64,000 bases of DNA from Rheinheimera maricola (lineage in GTDB: Bacteria; Pseudomonadota; Gammaproteobacteria; Enterobacterales; Alteromonadaceae): positions 186,001 to 250,000 of the forward strand of contig NZ_JAERPS020000007.1 of assembly GCF_016918075.2 (NCBI RefSeq), written 5' to 3'. Positions 16,701 to 26,894 of the stretch are shown piece after piece. Below the pieces are notes generated by a model. It saw nothing but the letters and a program-made list of their open reading frames with translations, was not told where the DNA came from and did not search any database. Each line of letters opens with the position of its first letter. Within the stretch, counting starts at the first letter, position 1. A program made the position numbers and the translations under genes.

Positions 16701-18758
16701 ATGTCAACGTTGAGTTCAATCTCTTGCCGCATTTTTATCTTATTAAGCCTGTTTATGACAACTCTGACGTTGCAGGCGGAAGAGGTGGATGCTGTATTAG
16801 AAGCAGAGCTAGACCGTTACATTTTGCTACTGCAACAAGACCAGCCAGCCGGCGAGCAGCTATTGCTGCAACTCGAAGCAAAGTATAGCGACACGGCGGC
16901 CATAGGTAGCCGGGTGCGCCTGCTCAGCTACATTATTGGCCATACACTGTCAGTGCAAGATATGGAAAAACAGCAACAGTTGATGCAACAACTGTTGGCC
17001 ATGGCGCAGTACAGCGAGCATCCTGATACGTTAAGTGAAATACTGGCGTCAGAGTTAGAGCAGCTGATGTATCAGAACAAGCTTGATGACGCGATTATTA
17101 AAGCGGATAAGTTGCAGGACCAGCTTAGCAAAGTCTCGTCGCCACGCATCCGATACTACAGCAACAATGTGCTTGGCCGGCTGTTTATGGCAGATGGCCA
17201 ATATGAAATGGCGTTGCAGCACCTTGTATCAGCACTGGATGCCCTGGCAGAGACCGATGATGCGTTAACCCTAAGACGGCGGGCGTTTTTGAACTTTAAT
17301 ATTGCCAACGTACATACTGAACTAAAAAATTGGCCGCAAGCCAGACAGTTAACTGAAGCGGCAATAAATGAGGCGCTGAAATACAACCACACTAATTTTT
17401 TGCCAGATTTGTATTTGCTGTTGGGCTATATCGTCAGTTATCAAGATCAGCACGCAGAGGCAATTAAAATAAACCAGAAAGCACTAGAGTTCACGCTGAA
17501 TAATGAGCTTGAAGGTTTTGCGCTGATTTTTGAAAACAATCTGGGTGCGAGTTATATCGAACTAGAGGATTATCCGGCGGCAAAGGCGGTGCTAACTCAG
17601 GCTCAGGTGCGGGCTGAGCGGTTAAAAGATGACGCAAGCGCGCAACTAATAAACATGAATCTGGGCTATATACGGGTGATGGAAGGTGAACACGACGCTG
17701 GCCTGGCACAAATGCAGGAAAATATGGCGTTGCTAAGCAAAATAACGCCTAAAGCCCAGTTTGAGCCTTACTACGAGCATTTGGCTAAAGCTTACGCTAA
17801 GGCCGGTCGTTATCAACAGCAAGCTGACACCCTGCTGGAGCAAATGGCCATGCGCGAGGATATTCGCTCGACGGATCGTGAAGCCCGTCTAAACGAATTG
17901 CAAAACCGCTACGATACTAAAGCAAAAATGCAGCAAATCACTATTCTGGAACAGGAAAATAACCTGAAGGCCCAGTTGCTGGAAAACCAACGTTTGCAAC
18001 AACAATTAATCTGGTTGGTGGTAGTGATAGCGGTATTTGCTGCCATCATGTTACTGCAGCTTTATCGCAAAGTGCGGCGTTCTAACAAAAAGCTATATGA
18101 ATCGAATAAACAACTAGCCTATCAGTCGCAACGCGATGTGTTAACCGGATTATATAACCGACGCGCCTTACAAGAATATTTACAAAAACGTGCTTTGCGG
18201 CGCAGGGATGGTGATCAGGCTACTGCAGTCACCGGTTTTTTGCTGCTCGACATCGATTTTTTCAAACGTATTAATGATAACCACGGCCATGCCGGCGGTG
18301 ATGTAGTGTTGCAAGATATCGCTGGCAGATTGCAAGACACTTGTCGCGATAAAGACTTGGTAGTGCGCTGGGGTGGAGAAGAAATATTGCTGGTACTGGA
18401 TAATATTGACCCGGCACATGTCAGCACCTTTGTGCAAAGAGTGCTGCATGCAATTGGGGATAAACCGGTGCAATTTGAAAACCAGCATATAGCTGTAACT
18501 GCGAGTGGCGGTTTTGTGCACTTACCTTTTGCCGGCATTAGTGAAGACAAATTAGACTGGGAAAAGGTGCTGCAAATTGCCGATATGGCATTGTATTTAA
18601 GTAAGACCAATGGCCGCAACCAAACCTGTTTAGTTGAGGGCTTGAATGTAAGCTTCGCAGAAGTGGAGCCGCAATTGTATAGCGATTTGGCCAGCGCTAT
18701 CCGCGCGGGCCATGTCAAAGTGACTACGGTCACCGGGCCAGGCGGTAACGTTAGTTAA
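16701..18758 (+). CDS. TPR-domain membrane diguanylate cyclase (GGDEF)
   Basis: A 685-aa protein: signal or first helix (about 8-26), a periplasmic helical-repeat region of TPR type (about 30-400), a coiled coil, a membrane helix near 436-455 and a C-terminal GGDEF domain. The active-site loop is GGEEI at 558-562, with RDKD (R-x-x-D) exactly five residues before it, the product-inhibition I-site. It should make cyclic di-GMP in the cytoplasm in response to a periplasmic signal. It converges with a MAPEG gene. Confidence 0.9.
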   Translation: MSTLSSISCRIFILLSLFMTTLTLQAEEVDAVLEAELDRYILLLQQDQPAGEQLLLQLEAKYSDTAAIGSRVRLLSYIIGHTLSVQDMEKQQQLMQQLLAMAQYSEHPDTLSEILASELEQLMYQNKLDDAIIKADKLQDQLSKVSSPRIRYYSNNVLGRLFMADGQYEMALQHLVSALDALAETDDALTLRRRAFLNFNIANVHTELKNWPQARQLTEAAINEALKYNHTNFLPDLYLLLGYIVSYQDQHAEAIKINQKALEFTLNNELEGFALIFENNLGASYIELEDYPAAKAVLTQAQVRAERLKDDASAQLINMNLGYIRVMEGEHDAGLAQMQENMALLSKITPKAQFEPYYEHLAKAYAKAGRYQQQADTLLEQMAMREDIRSTDREARLNELQNRYDTKAKMQQITILEQENNLKAQLLENQRLQQQLIWLVVVIAVFAAIMLLQLYRKVRRSNKKLYESNKQLAYQSQRDVLTGLYNRRALQEYLQKRALRRRDGDQATAVTGFLLLDIDFFKRINDNHGHAGGDVVLQDIAGRLQDTCRDKDLVVRWGGEEILLVLDNIDPAHVSTFVQRVLHAIGDKPVQFENQHIAVTASGGFVHLPFAGISEDKLDWEKVLQIADMALYLSKTNGRNQTCLVEGLNVSFAEVEPQLYSDLASAIRAGHVKVTTVTGPGGNVS

Positions 18759-18766
18759 CGCTTAAA

Positions 18767-19177
18767 TTAGATTGCTGTTTTCAACAGCTGTAAAACCAAA
18801 ATGGCTATGGCTGACAGCAGCAGCACAGCAAAGGTTAGCAGCATACCGAACACGCGAAATTTGAGCGGTTCTTTGATTTGTTGCACGCCGAAGGCGTGGC
18901 TTAAACGACCCACTAACAGCACAATACCCAATATGTGCAAATATACCGGCGCCAGGCCGCTGTATTCTGCTAAAAACATCAACAGCAGGGCGAAGGGTAC
19001 GTATTCGGCAAAATTGCCATGTACCCGTATGGCTCGCTCCAGCATTAGCTCGCCGTTGCTACCAATACCGACCTGAAAACGGCGGCGCTGCTTAATCACC
19101 TTAATACTTAACACAACAAACATCAGCCCGAGCAGGGCGGCATACAGTGCAGTGGTCATAATGATCCTCAATAACAA
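18767..19177 (-). CDS. MAPEG-family membrane protein
   Basis: A 136-aa protein with four helices and the MAPEG layout: a first helix, then IKVIKQRRRFQVGIGSNGEL, the RAIRVHGNFAEYVPFALLL motif, then LVGRLSHAFGV. Members include glutathione-dependent enzymes and many uncharacterised bacterial membrane proteins. GAGGA precedes the ATG. Catalytic activity cannot be judged from the sequence. Confidence 0.85.
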   Translation of the reverse strand: MLLRIIMTTALYAALLGLMFVVLSIKVIKQRRRFQVGIGSNGELMLERAIRVHGNFAEYVPFALLLMFLAEYSGLAPVYLHILGIVLLVGRLSHAFGVQQIKEPLKFRVFGMLLTFAVLLLSAIAILVLQLLKTAI

Positions 19178-19363
19178 CCAAGAAAGAAATAGCTTGCAGC
19201 ATAAATTGGCTTTGCCGGTTTTAACAGCGTTTTTATTGTAACCAGCGCGTGGACAGCAAACTTTAGGTGTTGTCTTCGTTCAACGGTAAAATGTTAACAA
19301 AGCGCTTGCCTGAGGCTCTGCAAGCGCCTAGGATTTGCTTAACTAAAGGTAAGAACTTATATC

Positions 19364-20107
19364 ATGCAACGGTTTTTAGTATTTCTCTTGATGTTGTGGC
19401 ATGTTGCGTTCAACGCAACCGCTAACACTGTGGTGTCGTTATACACTGAGCATATGCCACCCTATAACTATCAGCAGGATAATAAGGTAGAAGGCATAAA
19501 TGCAGAGCTGATACGGCAACTGTGTCAGCGGGTGCAGTTAGATTGCCAGATGGTAGTGTTGCCGTGGCGGCGCGCCTTCGAGAACGCTCAGCAACAACAG
19601 ATGAGCGGGGTGTTTTCTACCGCCCGTAGCGAGCAGCGCGAAAGCTTATTCCGCTGGGTGGGGCCGATAGCGTCGGACTGGGGTTACGTATTTCGCTTAA
19701 AAGGCCGCACGGAGGTTAACCCGGTTAATTTGGAACAGGCAAAAAATTTCAAGCTAGCAGTAGCACGTGCTGATGTGTATGAAAGTTATTTCCGCTACCA
19801 TGGTTTTGAATACGGCCGTAATATGGTCGATTTTGCCACTAAGTCAGAACCTTTACCGCTGTTTATGGCAAAGCGCATTGATTTGCTCGTCGGCTCAAAA
19901 CGCTCATTGCGTAGCTGGTTGCGTGACAACGAATTACCTGAGGATAGCGCCGAGCCACTGTTCCAATTACACGATGTGGGTGACAACTACCTGGCGCTTA
20001 ACCTGGATTTTCCTGCCGATTTGGCGTTTCAGCTACAGCAAGAGTTAGAGTTGATGCGACAGCAGGGTGTTATTGAGGCGCTTATTCAGCAATATACAGC
20101 ACAATAG
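19364..20107 (+). CDS. Periplasmic family-3 solute-binding-like protein
   Basis: A 247-aa protein with a signal peptide (cleavage near NATA, residue ~20) and family-3 binding motifs: SLYTEHMPPYNY, GINAELIRQLCQRV, VLPWRRAFENAQ, then FSTARSEQRESLFRWVGPI. This is the classic N-lobe pattern with the conserved Arg in the TxxRxxR segment. There is no transport operon nearby. It is one of four such orphan binding proteins in the window. Confidence 0.8.
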   Translation: MQRFLVFLLMLWHVAFNATANTVVSLYTEHMPPYNYQQDNKVEGINAELIRQLCQRVQLDCQMVVLPWRRAFENAQQQQMSGVFSTARSEQRESLFRWVGPIASDWGYVFRLKGRTEVNPVNLEQAKNFKLAVARADVYESYFRYHGFEYGRNMVDFATKSEPLPLFMAKRIDLLVGSKRSLRSWLRDNELPEDSAEPLFQLHDVGDNYLALNLDFPADLAFQLQQELELMRQQGVIEALIQQYTAQ

Positions 20108-20186
20108 GTGTAACTTGTTGCCAGGCCGGAGTTGCATACTCTGTTTAGCACCGCAGGTAACGCTCATTGTGCTGCTTTGCCTGTTA

Positions 20187-20414
20187 TTAAGCGCCTTCCG
20201 TACTTACTGCCGCCGTTAAGCTTATGTCTTTTTTAAGCACTAAAACCGCCAGATAAATCAGGCCCAGTGGTGGGATCAACGTTAATAGCATACCAAGCAG
20301 ACCTGCCAATATTGGCGTGTGGGTTTTACGGCGACCAACGCAGTAACATACTACGCCCATGATTAAGGCGAATAAGGCGATGAGCTCGCCTAAAACGGTA
20401 CCATTAATATTCAA
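20187..20414 (-). CDS. Two-helix membrane protein
   Basis: A TTG start at 20414 is chosen because AGGGAGA lies about 5 bases upstream; the frame stays open 14 codons further without a ribosome site. The 75-aa product has two hydrophobic helices separated by CVGRRKTHTP and ends VLKKDISL plus a short tail. No family recognised. It is probably a small inner-membrane protein. Confidence 0.55.
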   Translation of the reverse strand: MNINGTVLGELIALFALIMGVVCYCVGRRKTHTPILAGLLGMLLTLIPPLGLIYLAVLVLKKDISLTAAVSTEGA

Positions 20415-20580
20415 ACGAACTCTCCCTGTTTTGTACCTAGGTAATTGAATAAACAACTTGATGGTGGTTAACCCTGCAAGTTGCCAAAGTGTGTTTAGTC
20501 TAGTCTGTTAGTTGTTTGTAAATCAAGCGGTTTAATAAAGTAGCAAATAGCGATATATACCCAGCTTAGCCGGCGAATTA

Positions 20581-21318
20581 CTACCGCGCTGATAAACCAT
20601 ATCCTGTTGGCCGATAGCCTAAATTCCATTCCCGCACGCCGCTAACAAAGGGGTTGTCGTGGCCCATATGCTGTTGGATGCGCTGGTTTAGCTCTTGCTC
20701 TGTCTCAGTTACCGGGTCTTGCTTCTGCCAGGCGATAAACAGCTGCTGCTGGGCGCGCGACAGCGACAGGTTGTATTTGTCGGCCATGTAAAAGTAGATG
20801 CGAGCAATATCGCCGCGTACATTAGGCGCCGGCTCGAACACTTGTTGTTTAAAATCGACTTTTACCGGACAGGCGCCGTGTTGTGCCGGCGTGGCTGGCA
20901 ATACACCAAAGCGATAATTGCTGCGATCGCCGTTTACTTCACCAATGGCGGGTACCAGGTTATATAAATCGGCTTCCATGGCACGAAACACCGCATCAGT
21001 TTTCACGCAGTTTTTGCGGCCGCCATGTTGCCAGCACTGTCGCTGATGGCCAAAGTGATGCGCCGGTACCACGTGTTCCCATTCAATCCGGCTGGCACGC
21101 GGGCCGTTTTTACGTACCTGATAACCACAGCCGGCTAAATCGGGGATGCCTTTTTTGCCTTGCCAGCGAATGTCGCAATCACAATAAAAGCTGTTCGCTT
21201 CCGGGGCATGAATACGCTGAGCTAAGCGCTTGGCCTGGTCGAAGTTAGCGGGGGCAGCTACGGCAAATACAGAGCACAGCAGCAGAGCGCTGGCGCTAAT
21301 TAACGTTAAACATTTCAT
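20581..21318 (-). CDS. endA: Endonuclease I (EndA/NucM family)
   Basis: A 245-aa secreted nuclease with a signal peptide ending at VAA (~22). It has the family hallmark [14 protein letters not shown] (catalytic His in EHVVPA), the Cys-containing YCDCDIRWQ and RKNCVKTD segments, and [16 protein letters not shown] supplying the metal-binding Asn. Family members are periplasmic or extracellular nucleases that cut double-stranded DNA. Length fits E. coli EndA (235 aa). It is monocistronic. Confidence 0.92.
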   Translation of the reverse strand: MKCLTLISASALLLCSVFAVAAPANFDQAKRLAQRIHAPEANSFYCDCDIRWQGKKGIPDLAGCGYQVRKNGPRASRIEWEHVVPAHHFGHQRQCWQHGGRKNCVKTDAVFRAMEADLYNLVPAIGEVNGDRSNYRFGVLPATPAQHGACPVKVDFKQQVFEPAPNVRGDIARIYFYMADKYNLSLSRAQQQLFIAWQKQDPVTETEQELNQRIQQHMGHDNPFVSGVREWNLGYRPTGYGLSAR

Positions 21319-21389
21319 TCACTACCACTTATTTCAGTGAAAACAGCGTTGTCGCACAGCTTACTTAAGCAGGCTGAACCATAACTGAT

Positions 21390-21890
21390 TTAATGCGTTT
21401 TACCGGCAGCTTGCTCGATATCGTGCTGCAGCGGTTTACGCAGGCCCAGCTTAAAAGCCAGTTCGGCGATGATAAACAGCGGGCCAACAAATAGCCCGAT
21501 AATATCATCAACAAAGGCCGGCTTTTTGCCCTCGTAGTAATGGCCGACAAACTGCAGCACCCAGCCGACAACAAATAATGCGACCGAACTGCCGAGCCAA
21601 ATCCAGAGCGGCAAACCAGCCAGTTTAGCCGCCAGCAACAGACACAAACCTGTGAAGGCAAACATTGCCAGCGCAAAGCGTAAATCAAGCCGCAGGTAAA
21701 AGGCCATGCCGCCAATAAACAACAATAACGCCGGTGTAATAACCAGGTTCGCCAAACTGAATAACGGCCAGTACAACAGTGCAAATACGGCAATGACAAT
21801 GAGTGGAATGCCAACATAATGCGTGAGGATATTCCGCTCATCACGATGGTACAGCGCATACTGGCTTAAGTGTTCGGTCAGGGTTTTCAT
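21390..21890 (-). CDS. Mpo1/YGL010w-like (DUF962) membrane protein
   Basis: A 166-aa protein that starts in the family manner: SQYALYHRDERNILTHYVG, with the conserved HRDxxN and H motifs, followed by four helices and a VGHYYEGKKPAFVDDI loop with a second conserved His. Yeast Mpo1 of this family is an iron-dependent dioxygenase acting on 2-hydroxy fatty acids; the His residues for iron are visible here (HRDERN, THY, GHYYEG). The bacterial role is unproven. Confidence 0.85.
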   Translation of the reverse strand: MKTLTEHLSQYALYHRDERNILTHYVGIPLIVIAVFALLYWPLFSLANLVITPALLLFIGGMAFYLRLDLRFALAMFAFTGLCLLLAAKLAGLPLWIWLGSSVALFVVGWVLQFVGHYYEGKKPAFVDDIIGLFVGPLFIIAELAFKLGLRKPLQHDIEQAAGKTH

Positions 21891-22149
21891 CGGCCGCCTG
21901 CTGATTAAATGTTGCTATGCGCTAAGCCTAAATCCACCGCCCTGCAGGGTCAATGAGACACTTTGTTCCTAATGTAGCAAAGCTGTAAATTTGGCGTGTA
22001 TGAGCAATAAATATACAGACGAAAGGCGTAGTTTAAGCCGGTGTTAACGGAGCTTGTAGTCACTAACACTTCAGTTGTACTGCAGTTGCAGCATGGCTGG
22101 CCGCTCACGGATGACTTGCATAAACCAATGAAAATAAAAGGATAGATAG

Positions 22150-23574
22150 ATGCAAGTAATCAGTACTTTGATAAAACGTCAGTTAATACGGCTGATATTG
22201 CTAGTTACTCCGCTGCTGTGTAGCACAGGCGCCTATGCCGATGCGATTCTGCATGCCTTCGACTGGCACTATAACGAGGTGGCCGCTAAAGCCACCGAAA
22301 TTAAAAATCTTGGCTACAAAGCCGTGCTGGTAGCACCGCCGCTAAAATCTAATGCAGGCAACTGTGCCTGGTGGCAGCGTTATCAACCGCAGGATATTCG
22401 CGTGATAGACCACTGCAAAGGCAATAAGCAGTCTTTTGTGAATATGATCAATGCGCTGAACGACAGTAACCCGGCACGTAAAGTGGAGGTATACGCCGAT
22501 ATCGTGTTAAACCACATGGCTAATGAGCGCTATGGCGCAACCGATTTCCCCGGCCAGGTGGCAGTAAATAATTACGGTAGCAATAGCGGCTACTGGAACA
22601 ATCAGCGCTTGTTCGGCAATTTAACCCAGGGCATTTTTAGCCCGGACGATTTCAACCCCAGCAATTGCATTAGCAATTATAACGATGTCTGGCAGGTGCA
22701 AAATTATCGCTTATGCGGCGGTAACGGTGACACTGGCTTGCCGGACCTTAATCCCAATAGCTGGGTGGTACAGCAGCAGCGCGCCTATCTAACTGCGCTT
22801 AAAGCGCTAGGCGTTAAAGGCTTTCGCGTAGATGCAGCTAAACATATGACTATTTGGCATATCAACCAAATTTTTACCAGCAGCATTAAAAGCGGCATGT
22901 ATCTATTTGGCGAAATAATTACCAGTGGCGGTGCTGGCAATAATGAATACGACAGCTTTTTAGCACCATACCTGAATTACACCGATCACAAAGCCTATGA
23001 CTTCCCGCTGTTCAGTACGATGCGCAGTGCTTTTGGTATGGGGGGCAGCTTAAGCCAGCTGGTAAATCCGGGAGCCTATGGCCAGGCGTTGCAAAACAGC
23101 CGTGCGGTCACTTTTACCGTTACGCATGACATTCCCACCAATGATGGTTTTCGTTATTTGATTATGGACCCGACAGATGAGTATCTGGCTTACGCTTATG
23201 TGATGGGCCGCGATGGCGGTAAGCCGCTAATTTTCAGTGACAGTACTGGTACTGATAATGGCCGCTGGGTAAATGCCTATAAAGCTGGCCATATTAATAA
23301 GATGCTGAACTTTCATAATCGTATGCAGGGCCAAAGTATGGAAATGCTAGCCTGGAATGACTGCGCCATTTTATTCCGTCGTGGCCAGGAAGGCGTGGTT
23401 GGTATCAATAAGTGTGGCAGCAACCAAAGTTTCAATGTTAACACCCATGGCCGGTTTTACTGGTACCGCAACTATCGTGACGTGTTAAGCGGCGGCAACC
23501 TGGTGTATATCAACGGTGGTAGCTACAACTTTAGCCTGCCAGCCCGACAGGCGAGAATGTGGTACGCCGATTAA
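22150..23574 (+). CDS. Secreted alpha-amylase (GH13)
   Basis: A 474-aa enzyme with a signal peptide ending GAYA (residue 30). The catalytic barrel begins immediately (ILHAFDWHYNEV). Conserved regions: DIVLNH at 117-122, GFRVDAAKH with nucleophile Asp228, acid/base Glu255 in GEIIT, and HD (Asp327) in VTHDIP. This spacing fits compact proteobacterial extracellular alpha-amylases, possibly of the GH13_27 type. A C-terminal Greek-key domain ends the protein; no starch-binding module is present. It would feed maltodextrins to the GH13 lipoprotein and MFS carrier encoded at 46.5-49.9 kb. Confidence 0.9.
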   Translation: MQVISTLIKRQLIRLILLVTPLLCSTGAYADAILHAFDWHYNEVAAKATEIKNLGYKAVLVAPPLKSNAGNCAWWQRYQPQDIRVIDHCKGNKQSFVNMINALNDSNPARKVEVYADIVLNHMANERYGATDFPGQVAVNNYGSNSGYWNNQRLFGNLTQGIFSPDDFNPSNCISNYNDVWQVQNYRLCGGNGDTGLPDLNPNSWVVQQQRAYLTALKALGVKGFRVDAAKHMTIWHINQIFTSSIKSGMYLFGEIITSGGAGNNEYDSFLAPYLNYTDHKAYDFPLFSTMRSAFGMGGSLSQLVNPGAYGQALQNSRAVTFTVTHDIPTNDGFRYLIMDPTDEYLAYAYVMGRDGGKPLIFSDSTGTDNGRWVNAYKAGHINKMLNFHNRMQGQSMEMLAWNDCAILFRRGQEGVVGINKCGSNQSFNVNTHGRFYWYRNYRDVLSGGNLVYINGGSYNFSLPARQARMWYAD

Positions 23575-23590
23575 AGCATAGTGATTAAAC

Positions 23591-26500
23591 TTATTCGGCA
23601 CTGAACAGCGACATTAAATCATCGGCATTGCCTTGCCACGGCTGGCCTTTGCCGCCGGCAAACATTTGGTCGGCTAGCTGGCGTTTATGTTGCTGTAAAA
23701 GCTGAACTTTTTGCTCTACCGTATTGCTGGCAATCAGCTTGTAAACAAACACGGCTTTTTGCTGGCCAATGCGGTGGGCGCGGTCCGTAGCCTGTGCCTC
23801 TGCTGCGGGATTCCACCAGGGGTCATAGTGAATAACGGTGTCGGCCGCAGTCAGGTTTAGGCCGGTGCCGCCGGCTTTTAAGCTAATTAAAAATACCCGT
23901 GTCTCACCGTTTTGAAAGGCATCAATTTGCTGCTGGCGGTGTTTTGTTTGGCCGGTTAGCTTACTGTAACTAATGCCCAGGGCATTAAGTTCATCCTCAA
24001 TCAGGGTAAGCATGCTGGCGAATTGGCTAAACAGTAAAATATTGCGGCCTTCTTCCAGCATTTCTGGCAAGGTGTCACGTAGCCATTGCAGTTTGGCATT
24101 GCTTTGCACTGAGCGGGCATGCTCAACCGGTACTAAACGGGCATCACAGCAAGCCTGGCGCAGTTTTAACAGCGCGTCTAAAAATTGGATCTGGCTGGCC
24201 GCTACCCCTTTTTGCACAAACAGCTCACGCACCTTGGTTTCCATCACCAGGCGGATACTTTCGTACAGGTTTCGTTGATCACTTTCCAGTTCCAGTAGCT
24301 GCACCATCTCGGTTTTATCAGGCAACTCGCTGGCAACCTGCGCTTTGGTGCGGCGCAGTATAAAAGGCGCAATGCGGGCTTTAAGGGCGTGAGCACGCTC
24401 AATATCGCCGTGCTTTTCTATCGGTTTACGGTATACCTGATTAAAGTGGGCGTCATTGCCCAGTAAGCCCGGCAGCACAAAGTCGAAAATAGATTTAAGT
24501 TCACCAAGGTGATTTTCCAGCGGTGTGCCAGACAGTGCCAGCTTAAAGTCGGCTTTTAGCAGGCGTACTGCTTTAGCCGCCTGGCTGCCAGCATTTTTAA
24601 TGTGCTGGGCTTCATCGAGAATAACCGCACTTAATGGCTGGCTTTGATAATACTTATGGTCGCGCACCACTAACGGGTAACTGGTAACAATGACATCATA
24701 ATCGGCCAGGGTGTTAAACAACGGTTGGCGCTTATTGCCATGAATTTGCAATACGCGCAGTTGCGGCGTAAAGCGCGCGGCCTCCGCCAGCCAGTTACCC
24801 AGTAAACTGGTTGGGCAAATGATCAGTGCCGGCTGCTTAAGTTCGCCATGCTGTTTTTGCGCCAGCAGCAAGCTCAGTGTTTGCAGTGTTTTACCCAGGC
24901 CCATATCGTCGGCCAAAATGCCGCCTAGGCCAAATTCGCGTAAAAAACGCAGCCAGCTTACGCCTTGTAATTGATAATCACGTAGCTGCGCCTGCAAGCC
25001 TTGTGGCACCTCGCAAGGGCTAATACCACTGAAGTTATGCAACAAGCTGCTTAAGCGCTGCATCCGTTGTGCATTCAAAAATTGAATATCTTTGGCTGTT
25101 TCTGGCGGCAGCAAGGCAGCTTTAAATGCGGGTAAGTCCAAACTGAATTGCGGTTTGTTTGGATTTAATAATTCGATAATGGTGTCAATAAATGGCTGGA
25201 TAAGTGCCAGCGGTAACGCCAGCTTGCCTTGCGGCAGCGATAACCAAATGGGTTTATCTGCATCGGGTAAACCGTGTTGGCGCAGCCATTGGCTGATTAG
25301 TGGCAGTAGCGGTACCTGAGTACCATCAATATCTACCTGGATTGCCAGCGCAAAGCCACCTACGGCATTGTCCTGCACTTGTAGGTATGGGTTGCCACTT
25401 AGAATGTCCAGATTAAAGTTGTCGTCGCGTGCTATATGCCAACCTTGCTGCTCAAGTGCCGGCAATGCATCTAATAATGGTTGCCATAGCAGAGGGTTAT
25501 CTGGCCCTTCACCCACGCCAAAAGCGCTGTGTTCCGTGTAGGGTGCTGGCAAAGCGGGCAGTTGCAATAGCTCTAACTGCAGTAGTTGCTCCAGCGCATC
25601 CGTTTCGCCAGCGCGGTCGCGTTTAATAAACACGGTATTGCCATTATCGGTTAGTTCAGTTTGCGCCTGTTGCAAGTTAAGCGGCAACAGGTAAGCGCCG
25701 TACTGAAACTGCAATACGGCAGTGGGTTCGTTACGGCCGCGGGCCTTATGCGGCAGCATTTTTAATTGCAATACCGCTTTGGCGACAGTGGCTATTTGTT
25801 TAATACCGGCGGCACTGGGTAGTGGTAAGCTGGTTTGGCTAAACAGTTGCTGCAGACGGCTTAAACTGGGCGCCAGTGACTGCTGCGGAATAGGCGGCAT
25901 TTTATTTAACAGTTTGAGCTGGGCGCTGTTTAGAGCCGTGTCCAATAGGCCAATCTGGTGGTAGCTGGTGTCGAGGTAACAAGGTGGGTCGGTGTATACC
26001 AGCTCAAAGTCACGGTCGCTGTCGTCCAGCTGCCAGTTTAACTGCTGGCCAGCTGCAGTGTCGAGCCAACTAAAGCTGAGAGAACGATTCGGCCCTTGCT
26101 CAACCGCATAGCGGGCTTCAGAGAAAAAGCAGCGGCCACTTTGCAGCAATTGTTGCAGCAGCTGGTAGCCCCAGTCGCCTTCTAGCACTGGCAAATCGCG
26201 TAGGCTTTGGGCGCGAAAATAACTTAGCAGGCGGTAATCTTGTTCGTCAATCCAATAAGGTATTGCAGGGCTAACCAGATCATACTTGCCTATGGCGACC
26301 CCTTTGGTATAACCCCCTTTTTTGCTGGCTCTTACCCGGCGTGGGCTAAGCTGCAAACCGGCCTGTCCGTACGACAGCAGATACAGCACAATATCTTTAT
26401 CTTGCACGCTTGGCGTCAGTGACTGCTCTACCTGTTCAAACCATTGATTCAGCTGCCTTAACGGCTGTTGTTCCAATTGCAACTTGTGTTGCTGAAAATC

Positions 26501-26794
26501 GCGTTGCAAGCGCAGCAATACCGCCAATACATGCTTGCAGTTAGCTCCCACCGGGCAGGTGCAGCGGTTTTGCATGCGCCAGCCATCGCTGCTGCGTTGC
26601 AAATTAATAAATTGCCGATACGGCGTGAAGGCTGCGCCCCATACCTGGGCGCTAATCTCGGAGAGATCACTGTTGTATTCCAGTTTGACGACTTTACCGG
26701 CTTGCAAGTAGGCTTGCGCCCGGTGAAAGGTCACTGCATCGAACCAGTGTTCCAGTTGCTGCTGACTAAGAGGAAATGCCGTGTCGGTTATCAT
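23591..26794 (-). CDS. SNF2-family helicase with SWIM zinc finger
   Basis: A 1067-aa protein. A SWIM domain near the N-terminus (CTCPVGANCKHVL, CxCx(n)CxH) is followed by a long middle region and a C-terminal SNF2 ATPase: GGILADDMGLGKTLQTL (Walker A), VILDEAQHIKN (DEAQ box), SGTPLENHLGEL (motif III), then the helicase C domain with FLISLKAGGTGLNLTAAD and WWNPAAEAQATDRAHRIGQ. Such proteins translocate on duplex DNA; the bacterial role is unclear, sometimes transcription or repair. It lies convergent with the amylase gene. Confidence 0.92.
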   Translation of the reverse strand: MITDTAFPLSQQQLEHWFDAVTFHRAQAYLQAGKVVKLEYNSDLSEISAQVWGAAFTPYRQFINLQRSSDGWRMQNRCTCPVGANCKHVLAVLLRLQRDFQQHKLQLEQQPLRQLNQWFEQVEQSLTPSVQDKDIVLYLLSYGQAGLQLSPRRVRASKKGGYTKGVAIGKYDLVSPAIPYWIDEQDYRLLSYFRAQSLRDLPVLEGDWGYQLLQQLLQSGRCFFSEARYAVEQGPNRSLSFSWLDTAAGQQLNWQLDDSDRDFELVYTDPPCYLDTSYHQIGLLDTALNSAQLKLLNKMPPIPQQSLAPSLSRLQQLFSQTSLPLPSAAGIKQIATVAKAVLQLKMLPHKARGRNEPTAVLQFQYGAYLLPLNLQQAQTELTDNGNTVFIKRDRAGETDALEQLLQLELLQLPALPAPYTEHSAFGVGEGPDNPLLWQPLLDALPALEQQGWHIARDDNFNLDILSGNPYLQVQDNAVGGFALAIQVDIDGTQVPLLPLISQWLRQHGLPDADKPIWLSLPQGKLALPLALIQPFIDTIIELLNPNKPQFSLDLPAFKAALLPPETAKDIQFLNAQRMQRLSSLLHNFSGISPCEVPQGLQAQLRDYQLQGVSWLRFLREFGLGGILADDMGLGKTLQTLSLLLAQKQHGELKQPALIICPTSLLGNWLAEAARFTPQLRVLQIHGNKRQPLFNTLADYDVIVTSYPLVVRDHKYYQSQPLSAVILDEAQHIKNAGSQAAKAVRLLKADFKLALSGTPLENHLGELKSIFDFVLPGLLGNDAHFNQVYRKPIEKHGDIERAHALKARIAPFILRRTKAQVASELPDKTEMVQLLELESDQRNLYESIRLVMETKVRELFVQKGVAASQIQFLDALLKLRQACCDARLVPVEHARSVQSNAKLQWLRDTLPEMLEEGRNILLFSQFASMLTLIEDELNALGISYSKLTGQTKHRQQQIDAFQNGETRVFLISLKAGGTGLNLTAADTVIHYDPWWNPAAEAQATDRAHRIGQQKAVFVYKLIASNTVEQKVQLLQQHKRQLADQMFAGGKGQPWQGNADDLMSLFSAE

Positions 26795-26825
26795 AACGCC
26801 TGAGGGTTAAACACAAAGGCGTAAT

Positions 26826-26861
26826 GCTACCGCAGTTTTGCCTTAAGCCAAATGCGGTAGC
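26826..26861. repeat. Long inverted repeat between two minus-strand genes
   Basis: GCTACCGCA and TGCGGTAGC form a perfect 9-bp outer stem, and the inner TTTGGC/GGCAAA can add further pairs. It lies between the stop of the DGSGD-repeat gene (26895) and the start of the SNF2 gene (26794), with no T-run on the minus strand. It may be an attenuator-like or mRNA-stabilising structure. Confidence 0.45.
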
Positions 26862-26894
26862 GTGAAATAAACAAAATTTGTCTAGTTTATCCGC

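Noticed and set aside
18215..18733. 172-aa antisense frame in the GGDEF gene
   Set aside because: It is opposite a strongly coding region with conserved motifs, has no ribosome site and biased Ser/Cys-rich composition.
21365..21859. 164-aa frame overlapping the Mpo1-like gene
   Set aside because: Out-of-frame shadow on the same strand; the other frame has the conserved HRDERN motif and helices.
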